From: Clostridium sp. HBUAS56010 | Lineage (GTDB): Bacteria; Bacillota; Clostridia; Lachnospirales; Lachnospiraceae | Length of the DNA: 64,000 nt | Assembly: GCF_007115105.1 (NCBI RefSeq) | Contig: NZ_SULJ01000004.1 | Coordinates: forward strand, 186,001-250,000 | Direction of reading: 5' to 3' | Part shown: piece by piece, positions 56,833 to 64,000 of the stretch | Numbering within the stretch: the stretch's first letter is position 1 | Layout of the letters: each line of letters starts with the position of its first letter | The notes under the pieces: model-generated | Database searches by the model: none | Seen by the model: only the letters and a program-made list of their open reading frames with translations | Told to the model about the DNA's origin: nothing | Translations under genes and position numbers: made by a program

Positions 56833-56861
56833 ATCATACTCTACTGTTCTGCCTTTGTCAA
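56833..56861 (-). promoter_or_regulatory. Main tailocin promoter
   Basis: Minus strand: TTGACA (56856-56861), 17-bp spacer, TATGAT (56833-56838), then O1. A near-consensus promoter that must be tightly repressed. No LexA-type box is visible. Confidence 0.9.
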
Positions 56862-56879
56862 CACTCTTGGGAAAATTTG

Positions 56880-56908
56880 TTGAAATTATTTCTACAGCGT
56901 GGTATAAT
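56880..56908 (+). promoter_or_regulatory. Promoter of the tailocin regulators
   Basis: Plus strand: TTGAAA (56880-56885), 17-bp spacer, TATAAT (56903-56908), about 20 bp before the repressor ATG, with GGAGGTGAT as ribosome site. Confidence 0.9.
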
Positions 56909-56928
56909 CATAGTATGGAGGTGATCCC

Positions 56929-57411
56929 ATGGATATAGGACAGATCATTAAAAAGAGACGGGAAGAACTGGGAATTTCACAGGAAGAACTGGCACAAAAA
57001 GCAGGATACAAATCCCGCTCTTCCATTAATAAGATTGAAGTGGATGGCAGAGGACTTCCTCAGGCAAAGATCGAAGCAATCGCAAAAGCACTGAGAACTA
57101 CCCCTTCATTTTTAATGGGATGGGAAGATAATACTTCTTCCCCGTTGGAATATGTAAACAGCAGTTTTGGAACAGAAGCAGGAGAGATCCTTGAGAGTTT
57201 CAACTGTCTGAATGAAAAAGGCCAGAAAGAAGCATTGAAGCGTGTAAAAGAGATGGTGCACATTCCAGAGTATCGGAAAGAACAGGAACTTATTAAAATT
57301 CCAGATACCAGAGACCGGTCCTATCTGATACCGGTTGCCGCCCATGAAAGGACAGACATCGAAGTAACGGACGAGATGCGGTACCATGATGATGCCTTTT
57401 TTGATGAATAA
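56929..57411 (+). CDS. XRE-family repressor of the tailocin
   Basis: A 160-residue protein. N-terminal HTH_3 (GQIIKKRREELGISQEELAQ, KAGYKSRSSINKIEVDGRGL), a linker (AGEILESFNCLNEKGQKEAL), and a C-terminal tail (IPVAAHERTDIEVTDEMRYH, DDAFFDE). The tail A-A-H-E-R-T-D is typical of repressors partnered by ImmA-like proteases. It lacks the Ser/Lys autoprotease domain of LexA/CI, so inactivation probably needs the neighbouring protein. Confidence 0.9.
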   Translation: MDIGQIIKKRREELGISQEELAQKAGYKSRSSINKIEVDGRGLPQAKIEAIAKALRTTPSFLMGWEDNTSSPLEYVNSSFGTEAGEILESFNCLNEKGQKEALKRVKEMVHIPEYRKEQELIKIPDTRDRSYLIPVAAHERTDIEVTDEMRYHDDAFFDE

Positions 57412-57435
57412 ACTTTATTTTCTGAGGTGATTTAT

Positions 57436-57891
57436 TTGAACTATGACACATTATTAGAAGAGGCAGAGTCAACGGGTATTACAATCAAGGAAAAACCGCT
57501 GATTGCCAATGACGGACGAATCCGTGGGACAAACATCTTAATCCGCCAGGACATGCCTGTCTGCCAGAAGGCTTGTGTTCTGGCAGAGGAACTGGGCCAT
57601 TATTATACGACCACAGGTGACATTTTAGATCAATCGGAGATTTCTAATAAAAAACAGGAACGTACTGCCAGACTGTGGGCATACAATAAGATGATTACAG
57701 TAGAAAAACTCTTAGCTGCAAAGGAAGCCGGTTGCCAGAATGGATATGAGATCGCAGAGTATCTGGAAGTGACGGAAGAATTTCTAAAAGAAGCCATCTC
57801 CTGCTATGGAGCGAAGTACGGAAAAGGATTTCAAAAAGATCAGTATATTATTCTTTTTGAACCCTTTAATATCTATAAATTAATGGATTGA
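57436..57891 (+). CDS. ImmA/IrrE-like putative metalloprotease
   Basis: About 151 residues from the TTG at 57436 (MNYDTLLEEAESTG; GAGGTGA upstream; a GTG at 57427 sits on that site). It is related to PF06114 proteins, with CVLAEELGHYYTTTGDIL in place of HExxH: the first zinc histidine is a glutamate (EELGH). A second conserved part, ERTARLWAYNKMITVE, supplies further ligand residues. It is likely the anti-repressor that inactivates the XRE protein upstream. The altered motif is seen in related phage-type proteins as I recall them, so the protein may still be active. Confidence 0.82.
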   Translation: MNYDTLLEEAESTGITIKEKPLIANDGRIRGTNILIRQDMPVCQKACVLAEELGHYYTTTGDILDQSEISNKKQERTARLWAYNKMITVEKLLAAKEAGCQNGYEIAEYLEVTEEFLKEAISCYGAKYGKGFQKDQYIILFEPFNIYKLMD

Positions 57892-57949
57892 ATGATTTCT
57901 CTGTCTTGTATGAGATTTCATACATATACTACTTAGAGGTGATGTCTTT

Positions 57950-58144
57950 ATGCAATCCTGTGAACTGGTCATGTTTATCTCCTCTCTCGCCTGCTGCATT
58001 GCCAAAGACAGGACCGATGAGGAGATCGCATTGCTCAGTTGTATTTTTTCCCAACTGGGCGATACTCTGGGCACAATCTCTGCCCAGGAAGCGCTATGTA
58101 CTTATTACGAGGAGAATCCATCCTGCTGTGAAAAAGAGTTCTGA
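57950..58144 (+). CDS. Small DUF6774-like protein
   Basis: A 64-residue protein with five cysteines (MQSCELVMFISSLACCIAKD, DEEIALLSCIFSQLGDTLGT). It resembles the DUF6774 group of small Clostridial proteins. ATG with AGAGGTGAT upstream. It is cotranscribed with the repressor and protease genes. Function unknown. Confidence 0.65.
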   Translation: MQSCELVMFISSLACCIAKDRTDEEIALLSCIFSQLGDTLGTISAQEALCTYYEENPSCCEKEF

Positions 58145-58168
58145 AAGGATTGGTCAGGATACACTGGA

Positions 58169-58203
58169 AAACCCAAAAGTGCCATAACACTTTTGGGTTT
58201 TTT
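58169..58203. terminator. Terminator between the tailocin regulators and holA
   Basis: A 13-bp stem (AAACCCAAAAGTG/CACTTTTGGGTTT) with a 6-nt loop and T-run on the plus strand. A-rich flanks let it act on holA as well. It marks the right end of the tailocin island. Confidence 0.9.
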
Positions 58204-58216
58204 ATAATAGAATAAA

Positions 58217-59188
58217 TCAATATTTATGAGTCAGCAGCAGTTCTACCGCAATCCGGTCTCCCAGTTTTCCTGTTTTAACCGCTTCTTCTGCATCCACACA
58301 CAAGGTTACATAAGATAATATATCTTCTTTGGAAAATGACCTTGCCTGAGGCATAATCTTTCCTGCTGCAAAAGGAGGAATCTTGAGCTTCGAAGCAATG
58401 CCGCTTTTATCCACGCCCTTTCCCATCAGCTCCTTTACCTGAAGCAACTGGTTAAACTGGCGGGCAACCAGGAAAAGAATTCTCATGGGAGGTTCTTTTA
58501 ATGTAAGCAAATCTTCATACAGATCCATGGCTCTCTTGGTCTGCCGGCTGACGATGGCAGAAACCATTTCAAAAATTTTATTGGTGATTCGTTCCGTACA
58601 GATAGCCTCCACATCCTCAGAGGTAATTACATCTCTTCCCAGGGTATAACTGATGAGTTTCTCCAGCTCCATACGGATATTTTCCATATCATCTCCTGTT
58701 TTGCTGAGAAGCAGCTCCATGGTATTACCTGTAATCTTCTTTCCCTCTCTGGAAAGAATCGTACCTGCCCATTTACCAAGCTGTTTCATATCCTGGCGCT
58801 GCATCTCACAGGCATAGCCAAGCTCTTTTACTTTTTTATACATCTTGTTCCGCTTGTCCACTTCTGATTCTACAAATAAAAGGCAGGACGTGTCGGGAAT
58901 CTGGGGAAGATAAGCTGCCAGTTCCTCTGCAGAGCTTTTAAAAAAACCGCTGTCTTCAATCAGAATAAGACGTCTTTCTGCAAAAAAAGGCATGGTATCT
59001 GCCAGACTGATCAGTTCCCTTACATCAATTCCTTTTCCCTCAAACTGATTGAGATTAACCGTATCGCCTTCCGTTATGGCAGCTTTCATTCTGTTTTTAT
59101 AGCTGTTCTTTAAAAATGTTTCCTCTCCATAAATGAGATAAACCGGCTTAAAGCTACGATCCTGCATATCCTTATTTAACGTCTGCAT
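58217..59188 (-). CDS. holA: DNA polymerase III subunit delta
   Basis: A 323-residue clamp-loader subunit (MQTLNKDMQDRSFKPVYLIYGEE near the start). It has the AAA-like fold with RLILIEDSGFFKSSAEEL and the C-terminal collar domain. The ATG at 59188 has AAAGGAGAGG upstream and fits the family; the longer frame has no support. It overlaps comEC by 17 bp. Confidence 0.93.
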   Translation of the reverse strand: MQTLNKDMQDRSFKPVYLIYGEETFLKNSYKNRMKAAITEGDTVNLNQFEGKGIDVRELISLADTMPFFAERRLILIEDSGFFKSSAEELAAYLPQIPDTSCLLFVESEVDKRNKMYKKVKELGYACEMQRQDMKQLGKWAGTILSREGKKITGNTMELLLSKTGDDMENIRMELEKLISYTLGRDVITSEDVEAICTERITNKIFEMVSAIVSRQTKRAMDLYEDLLTLKEPPMRILFLVARQFNQLLQVKELMGKGVDKSGIASKLKIPPFAAGKIMPQARSFSKEDILSYVTLCVDAEEAVKTGKLGDRIAVELLLTHKY

Positions 59189-61679
59189 GATATGTTTCCT
59201 CTCCTTTTTTCCTTCTTTTATTATACCCATGGAATCCGTCTCCGTCAATGTAAGTGGAAAAATGAACTCTTTTTCCATCGGTCCACAGCCGGATGGCACC
59301 GCTTTCTCCTGTCTTAAATACTTCAGCGTTCAGATCTTCCAGACGCTCTAATACTTCCCTATGAGGATGTCCATAAGTATTACGTTCCCCATAAGAAATA
59401 ACAGCCCAGCGGGGAGATACCACCTGGAGAAATGGTTCACTGGAAGAATTCTTTGATCCGTGGTGAGCCGTCTTTAATACGTTAATGATAGAAAGCCCCT
59501 TTTCTCCCACACGCTCCAGCAGACGTTCCTCCTCCTTCTCTCCCATATCTCCGGTAAAAAGCATATGGCAGTCTCCATAATCCATCCGGAGCACTTCCGA
59601 CTGCCCATTAACCGTATCTGCCACATCATCTGTTCCAGGATAAAGACAGGCAATCTTTAATCCTTCCACGGAAACCCCATCTCCTTCTTTCAGATAGACC
59701 ACTCTGGTTCCCCTCTTTCGTGCAAGCATATCCAGATTCTTTATTTCCTTATCTTCCTTTCCCTGATACGGAAGCATCACAGTTTCAATCTTCACATCTT
59801 CACTTTCTTCCAACAGATACCGTACTCCGCTTAGATGATCCAGATCTCCATGGCTTATAAACGCATAAGTAATGACAGAAACTCCAAGACTTTTAAGACA
59901 AGGTTCTAACGTGTACTCTCCCAGCGATTTCTTAGAAGAACTGCCTCCATCTACAAGAATCACAGAAGTCTTTGTGCGCACAAGGATACCGTCCCCCTGA
60001 CCTACATCAAGAAACAGAACCTCTAATCCCCTGATTGGAGCCGGTATAAAAAATAACATGCAGCATCCATAGACAATAAATAAAAGGAAAAGACGTCTGA
60101 GGCAGGAACTTATGGGTTCCTGTTCCTCTTCATTCTGATCTTTTTTCTGTTTTTCTTTTCTTCTCCGCATCGTATAAGCCAGATGTAAAAGAAAAAGAAC
60201 AGCCAGAACAAAAGATCCATAGCCAATTAACCGCTCTGGTCCAGGTCTTCCAAAGGTCAGATTGTAAAAGGGAAGTCTGGCAAACCATTTACAGGCGAAT
60301 TCATAAAAGGTAAGAATATAATTTCCAATTCCAGCCGCATAAGTCCCAAGAACCGGACAAAAGCTTCCAAAAAAGATCACAGCCAGACCAGAATAAACAA
60401 CACCGTCCATAAGGGGGATTGCTAAGAAGTTAAGAAAGATTCCATAAAGAGGTAACTGATAGAAGTGATAAAGAATCACCGGAAGTGTAACCATCTGAAT
60501 GGCGATTGAAGTGGATATTGTCCGGGCAAACAGTTTTTCTGTTCCTACCCAGTCAGCGATTACAGGCATCACACCGCCAATGGCAAATACAGCACCAAAA
60601 GACAATTGTACTCCGCCCTGCATGAGAATAAAAGGAGATTGAAATGACAAAAGAATAATTGCAAAAGATGCAGAAGACAGAAGATCATATGTTCTTCCAA
60701 GATAAGAAGCATAAAACCCAAGAATCATCATGATTACAGCCCTTGCCACCGATGGAGAATTGCCGGTTAACAGCCCGTAGAATACTACAACCACAGAACT
60801 AAGGACTCCTGCCAGACCATAACCAAGACCAGCCCTTCGAAAAATCCGATAGAAGAACAGTCCAATGACTGACATGTGCATACCGCTGATGGCTAAGAGA
60901 TGGGCAATCCCATTTTTCTGATACAGATCCTTGATCTCTTTTGCAACTCCCTCTTTATCGCCAATCACAGAAGCCACAAAAATTCCAGCTTCTTTTTCCC
61001 CAGTCAGCCTGTAAAAAGTCCCGATAATCCACAATTTTGCCCGTCTTATCCCCTCAGGCACTACATCTTTCTGACTATTTACAATGGAAAACTCCTGGCC
61101 ATAAATTTTCATATCCAGGTTCATTGCCTGATAAAACTTTTTTGAGTCGAACTCTCCGGGATTCCTGGGTTTTGTAAACCGTTTCCCCGTTCCCCTTAGG
61201 AAAATGGTCTCTCCAACTCCCAGAGCTTTCATAGAGGGCGCTTCTCCCTCTTTTTCTTTCTGTTTATAATCCTGAATGGTTACAAGCAGCCCATGGATCT
61301 GAATGCCTTTTTGAGCCTTTTTTCCTTTGTCGGCTGCTTTCCACAACCGGTTATCTTTCATGGAAAGTTTTAGAATCCCATCTGATTCTTCAATTGAAGT
61401 AATTCTTCCAAGAATCTCAAGCTCCTGATCTTCCAGTTCTTTTGTTTGTTGATCTCTTTTCTCCCAGTTATTTTGCTGTATCTGGGTCCAGCCGGCACCC
61501 AGGAACAGACAGATCAGAGGCAGGAACAAAAAGCGAAAATCTCTGCCTCTCAAATAACCATATAAAATCATTCCGGCAACAAGTAAAGCCGGAATCGTAA
61601 GCCATGATGTCAGACCCAGCAAAGCGGCAGTCTCTCCAAGTACAAATCCCCCTGCAATCAGACATAATGGACGTTTTAT
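59172..61679 (-). CDS. comEC: ComEC/Rec2 DNA uptake channel and MBL-domain protein
   Basis: A competence-type membrane protein. The N-terminal DUF4131 part and the Competence domain (GIAHLLAISGMHMSVIGLFF, TGNSPSVARAVIMMILGFYA) precede a C-terminal metallo-beta-lactamase domain (VLFLDVGQGDGILV, FISHGDLDHLSGV, LKTAHHGSKNSSSEPF). The open frame from 61679 (ATA-AAA-CGT: xKRPLCLIAGGFVLGETAAL) has the family N-terminus but no ATG, GTG or TTG there; AGGAGG lies 9 nt upstream. The first ordinary start is a TTG at 61622 and would lose the first membrane segment. Confidence 0.88.
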   Translation of the reverse strand: MKRPLCLIAGGFVLGETAALLGLTSWLTIPALLVAGMILYGYLRGRDFRFLFLPLICLFLGAGWTQIQQNNWEKRDQQTKELEDQELEILGRITSIEESDGILKLSMKDNRLWKAADKGKKAQKGIQIHGLLVTIQDYKQKEKEGEAPSMKALGVGETIFLRGTGKRFTKPRNPGEFDSKKFYQAMNLDMKIYGQEFSIVNSQKDVVPEGIRRAKLWIIGTFYRLTGEKEAGIFVASVIGDKEGVAKEIKDLYQKNGIAHLLAISGMHMSVIGLFFYRIFRRAGLGYGLAGVLSSVVVVFYGLLTGNSPSVARAVIMMILGFYASYLGRTYDLLSSASFAIILLSFQSPFILMQGGVQLSFGAVFAIGGVMPVIADWVGTEKLFARTISTSIAIQMVTLPVILYHFYQLPLYGIFLNFLAIPLMDGVVYSGLAVIFFGSFCPVLGTYAAGIGNYILTFYEFACKWFARLPFYNLTFGRPGPERLIGYGSFVLAVLFLLHLAYTMRRRKEKQKKDQNEEEQEPISSCLRRLFLLFIVYGCCMLFFIPAPIRGLEVLFLDVGQGDGILVRTKTSVILVDGGSSSKKSLGEYTLEPCLKSLGVSVITYAFISHGDLDHLSGVRYLLEESEDVKIETVMLPYQGKEDKEIKNLDMLARKRGTRVVYLKEGDGVSVEGLKIACLYPGTDDVADTVNGQSEVLRMDYGDCHMLFTGDMGEKEEERLLERVGEKGLSIINVLKTAHHGSKNSSSEPFLQVVSPRWAVISYGERNTYGHPHREVLERLEDLNAEVFKTGESGAIRLWTDGKRVHFSTYIDGDGFHGYNKRRKKGEETYHADVK

Positions 61680-62659
61680 TATTCATTTCCTCCTGTTTCA
61701 CTTATTGCTTCTTCATTTTCTGCATTGTAATCCAGATTCCGTTCAAATAACTGATTCAAAGAAATGGAATCCCGGAACATAAATTCCTGAGAACCATTGA
61801 CTGTAATCTGTACCTTATTGATTGAAGTTACAGCAGCCAGAGAATTGACAATCGAATAAATGGGAATATATTCCTTTACTTCCAGGGTGTTATTTAAAAA
61901 GGAAGAATCAAAGTTTATATAGCAGACATTTTCATTCACTGACACATTGAGAAGTTTTGTCTCTTTCGGCAAGGTGGGATTTAATCCCGGTCTTCCAGGT
62001 CCGCTGATCAATTGTTCAATAACCAGCTTCTCAAGAGATGAATTCACATTATGAACCACTTCCCTGGTTTCCCGCTCCAGCTTCTCTCCCGTCTGGTCAG
62101 AAAAATACAAAACCAGTTCCGTCTTTTCATAGGAATTGACGTTACTGATGTTATCAATAAAATCAGCATTTGCCATGGGACCTACCGGGCTGCCCGAATT
62201 ATCCATCAGAGGCTGCTCTGCCGTATAGAGCACCACATAATCCACCCCTTTGATCTGGGTCAGAGTTCTGACTAAAGAAGCTCTGCACAGAATCTCCCTG
62301 GTGTTGTTCATCATGGCATAATTATTATCAAAATACAGATAAAGTACCTTATCCTCCAGTTTATACCGTTCAAATCCCACTTTGTCAGGCACTGCTGCCT
62401 GCCGGTCTAAATCATTGGGTACGGTACGAAGCTGTTCCAACAGATTCATAATCTCCCAGTCTGTCTGCGCTTGTTCATAATCCTCTGGTTTCTCCGGCAG
62501 CACATAATCCTGTGGCTCCATTCTGGTCATTGCTGAATTCAAATAATAAATCTTATATTGTTCCACCTTATTCTGTTCTAAGGGATTCCTTCTCTCACAG
62601 CCAGTGAGACAGAGTGCCATAACCAGGAGAATTAAGTATACCGTTCTTCTTTTCATCAT
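61679..62659 (-). CDS. GerMN-domain lipoprotein
   Basis: A 326-residue lipoprotein with lipobox ALCLTGCERRN. GerMN-type repeats fill the mature part (YKLEDKVLYLYFDNNYAMMN, EKLVIEQLISGPGRPGLNPT, VNENVCYINFDSSFLNNTLE). The family (GerM of B. subtilis) acts in sporulation and germination and spore peptidoglycan. It is downstream of a histidine kinase gene with a 14-bp gap, and its stop overlaps the comEC start. Confidence 0.82.
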   Translation of the reverse strand: MMKRRTVYLILLVMALCLTGCERRNPLEQNKVEQYKIYYLNSAMTRMEPQDYVLPEKPEDYEQAQTDWEIMNLLEQLRTVPNDLDRQAAVPDKVGFERYKLEDKVLYLYFDNNYAMMNNTREILCRASLVRTLTQIKGVDYVVLYTAEQPLMDNSGSPVGPMANADFIDNISNVNSYEKTELVLYFSDQTGEKLERETREVVHNVNSSLEKLVIEQLISGPGRPGLNPTLPKETKLLNVSVNENVCYINFDSSFLNNTLEVKEYIPIYSIVNSLAAVTSINKVQITVNGSQEFMFRDSISLNQLFERNLDYNAENEEAISETGGNE

Positions 62660-62673
62660 CTTCTCCTCCTGTT

Positions 62674-64000
62674 TTATGAAATATAAGTAAGAGGTATCCG
62701 GACGGTAAACGTGGTTCCCTCTCCTTCCTTACTTTGAAGTTTCAATGCTCCCTGATGCATCAGTATGATCTTCTTTGTAATCGACAGACCAAGACCTGTT
62801 CCTCCGGTTTCCCTGGACCTTGCCTTGTCCACCCGGTAAAAGCGTTCAAATACATGTTCCTGGAATTCTTCTGGAATTCCAATTCCCGAATCAGCCACTT
62901 TTACATAGAAAAATTTATGGTCCGCATCAAGGGTAACCCGTACCCAGCCGCTTTCCACATTATACTTAATGGCATTTTCCACCAGATTGCTGAGAGCCAG
63001 AGAGAGTTTCATCTCATCCACATCTGCAGTCACCTCACGAATGCTCTCAAAGATCAGCTCGACGTTACGCTTTCCTGCAATTGGACGAAGTCTTTTTAAA
63101 ATCAGTTCCATCAGACCGTTGATGTTAACCTGGGCAATATTTAAATTCCCACCGGAAGTTTTGTCCATGCGCACAAGAGCCAGAAGGTCATCAATGATCT
63201 TGCTCTCCCGCTCAATCTCGACAGAGATATCACTCATAAACTCCCGGTACAGCTCTACCGGAACTTCCTCCATTCCAATGAGTGAATCTGCCAGCACACG
63301 GATTGATGTAATGGGAGTTTTCAACTCATGGGAAACGTTTGATACGAATTCCTCTCTTGACTGATCCACTGCCTTAAGTTTTTTCAGCGTAAGATTAATG
63401 GAATCCGTAATCTTCATGGTTTCCTTATAAGCATGGGAACTTATGGTTTCATCCAGATTCCCTTCTGCCGACCGGTCAAGAAGCCTTTGTAGTTCCTTAA
63501 AAGGCTTCATAATCAGCTTTGCAATAAGCGCAACCACAATGGCAAGAATGGACAGAATCATCAGGTTTAAAAGAGCACCCTTTTCCGATACATCAGAAAC
63601 CCGGCTAATGAGATCCTCACTGGAAGCCGTAACAATCATCACGCCTTCAATCTCTTTGTCCTGGCTATTGGAATAGATCGGTATGGTGAGAGCCGAATAA
63701 CGCTTTTCCGGATTATATTTGTTGGTATTTTCTCCGTTAAAACACCGGATCACTTCTTCTGACACATTCAGTCTTCCAAGGGAAAGAGAGAACGTGTCGC
63801 TGATGATTCTGAAATTCCGGTTAATGACCGCAATCCTTCCATTAAACATGTCGGCTTTCACGGACATCTCATTGTCCAGCAAAGGATCTTTGGGTTCCAT
63901 GGTCAAATAGCCGCTTCTGGTCATCTTATTGCTTAAAATCCAGCACTGATTCTGAATATCCTGCATCCTGGATTCAATCAGACTTTGCCGGTAAGAACTG
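62674..64000 (-). CDS. Sensor histidine kinase, HAMP type (partial, 5' end outside)
   Basis: About 440 residues are visible, and the frame continues past the right edge. It has an extracytoplasmic sensor part, a membrane segment (LLNLMILSILAIVVALIAKL), a HAMP linker (KPFKELQRLLDRSAEGNLDE), the H-box FVSNVSHELKTPITSIRVLA and the HATPase (NLVENAIKYNVESG, DSGIGIPEEF, GTGLGLSITKKI). Close to the WalK/VicK or PhoR class. The partner regulator should lie just outside the window. A wall or phosphate signal is possible. Confidence 0.85.
   Translation of the reverse strand, partial: SSYRQSLIESRMQDIQNQCWILSNKMTRSGYLTMEPKDPLLDNEMSVKADMFNGRIAVINRNFRIISDTFSLSLGRLNVSEEVIRCFNGENTNKYNPEKRYSALTIPIYSNSQDKEIEGVMIVTASSEDLISRVSDVSEKGALLNLMILSILAIVVALIAKLIMKPFKELQRLLDRSAEGNLDETISSHAYKETMKITDSINLTLKKLKAVDQSREEFVSNVSHELKTPITSIRVLADSLIGMEEVPVELYREFMSDISVEIERESKIIDDLLALVRMDKTSGGNLNIAQVNINGLMELILKRLRPIAGKRNVELIFESIREVTADVDEMKLSLALSNLVENAIKYNVESGWVRVTLDADHKFFYVKVADSGIGIPEEFQEHVFERFYRVDKARSRETGGTGLGLSITKKIILMHQGALKLQSKEGEGTTFTVRIPLTYIS

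Noticed and set aside
56782-56928. A LexA/SOS box in the tailocin control region
   Set aside because: No GAAC-N4-GTTC type sequence is present. The palindromes there are of another type (TGTAGNC...GNCTACA).
42600-58210. Complete or degraded prophage instead of a tailocin
   Set aside because: Head, portal, terminase, replication and integrase genes are all missing, while the tail, lysis and control genes are intact and compact. That pattern fits a maintained tail-only particle.
61640-61680. A frameshift in the G-run at the comEC N-terminus
   Set aside because: Recounting gives five G residues, which keeps the family N-terminus in frame. Only the start codon is unusual.

Overview
The window looks like a chromosome segment of an anaerobic, spore-forming, low-GC Firmicute of the Clostridia, most likely the Lachnospiraceae or the Clostridium sensu lato group. 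Reasons: the sporulation genes spoIIP and gpr and a germ-like GerMN lipoprotein, CIRCE/HrcA heat-shock control, SipW/TasA-type surface proteins, proteins with tandem W/Y/G-rich cell-wall-binding repeats, and AGGAGG ribosome sites with frequent TTG starts. Almost everything is on the minus strand. I saw no rRNA, tRNA or CRISPR array.

Backbone. Read right to left, the housekeeping genes are histidine kinase (partial), GerMN lipoprotein, comEC, holA, rpsT, gpr, spoIIP, lepA, hemW, hrcA, grpE, dnaK, dnaJ, prmA, rsmE, a cysteine desulfurase, thiI, an HPr-like gene, mtaB, ireB and ruvX (partial). The core order from comEC to mtaB is the conserved one known from Bacillus subtilis. Two large accessory blocks interrupt it.

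Island A (about 13.4-36.5 kb, between hrcA and hemW) is a cell-surface locus: two 3D-domain proteins on the plus strand, then on the minus strand two TasA-like proteins with SipW-type signal regions, a small related membrane protein, an ER-type signal peptidase (SipW), a DUF5305-like protein, a LuxR/NarL-type two-component system, an unknown protein, and three secreted wall-binding proteins of 550, 2105 and 1499 residues. Upstream of the surface genes lies a site-specific inversion switch: two perfect 25-bp inverted repeats at 35089-35113 and 35327-35351 around a 213-bp segment, next to a complete tyrosine recombinase gene. One repeat is also the 3' end of the recombinase gene, and its stop codon is preserved in both orientations (TAG or TAA). 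I infer that this is a phase-variable promoter or terminator switch for the surface (probably matrix/adhesion) genes.

Island B (about 42.6-58.2 kb, between rpsT and holA) is a contractile phage-tail-like particle locus (R-type tailocin, PBSX/diffocin-like). It has sheath, tube, tail chaperone with a canonical A-AAA-AAC frameshift site, tape measure, LysM hub, baseplate, fibre, holin and amidase, but no capsid, portal, terminase or integrase. A divergent control region carries consensus promoters and two near-identical 19-bp operator palindromes. On the plus strand are an XRE repressor, an ImmA-like putative protease with a modified zinc motif, and a small DUF6774-like protein. The structural genes form one operon of about 14 kb.

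Smaller points: an HPr-like protein keeps the Ser46-type region but lacks the His15 region; comEC appears to start at an ATA codon overlapping the upstream stop; a tail gene near 44.7 kb looks frameshifted; and hairpins lie between dnaK and dnaJ.
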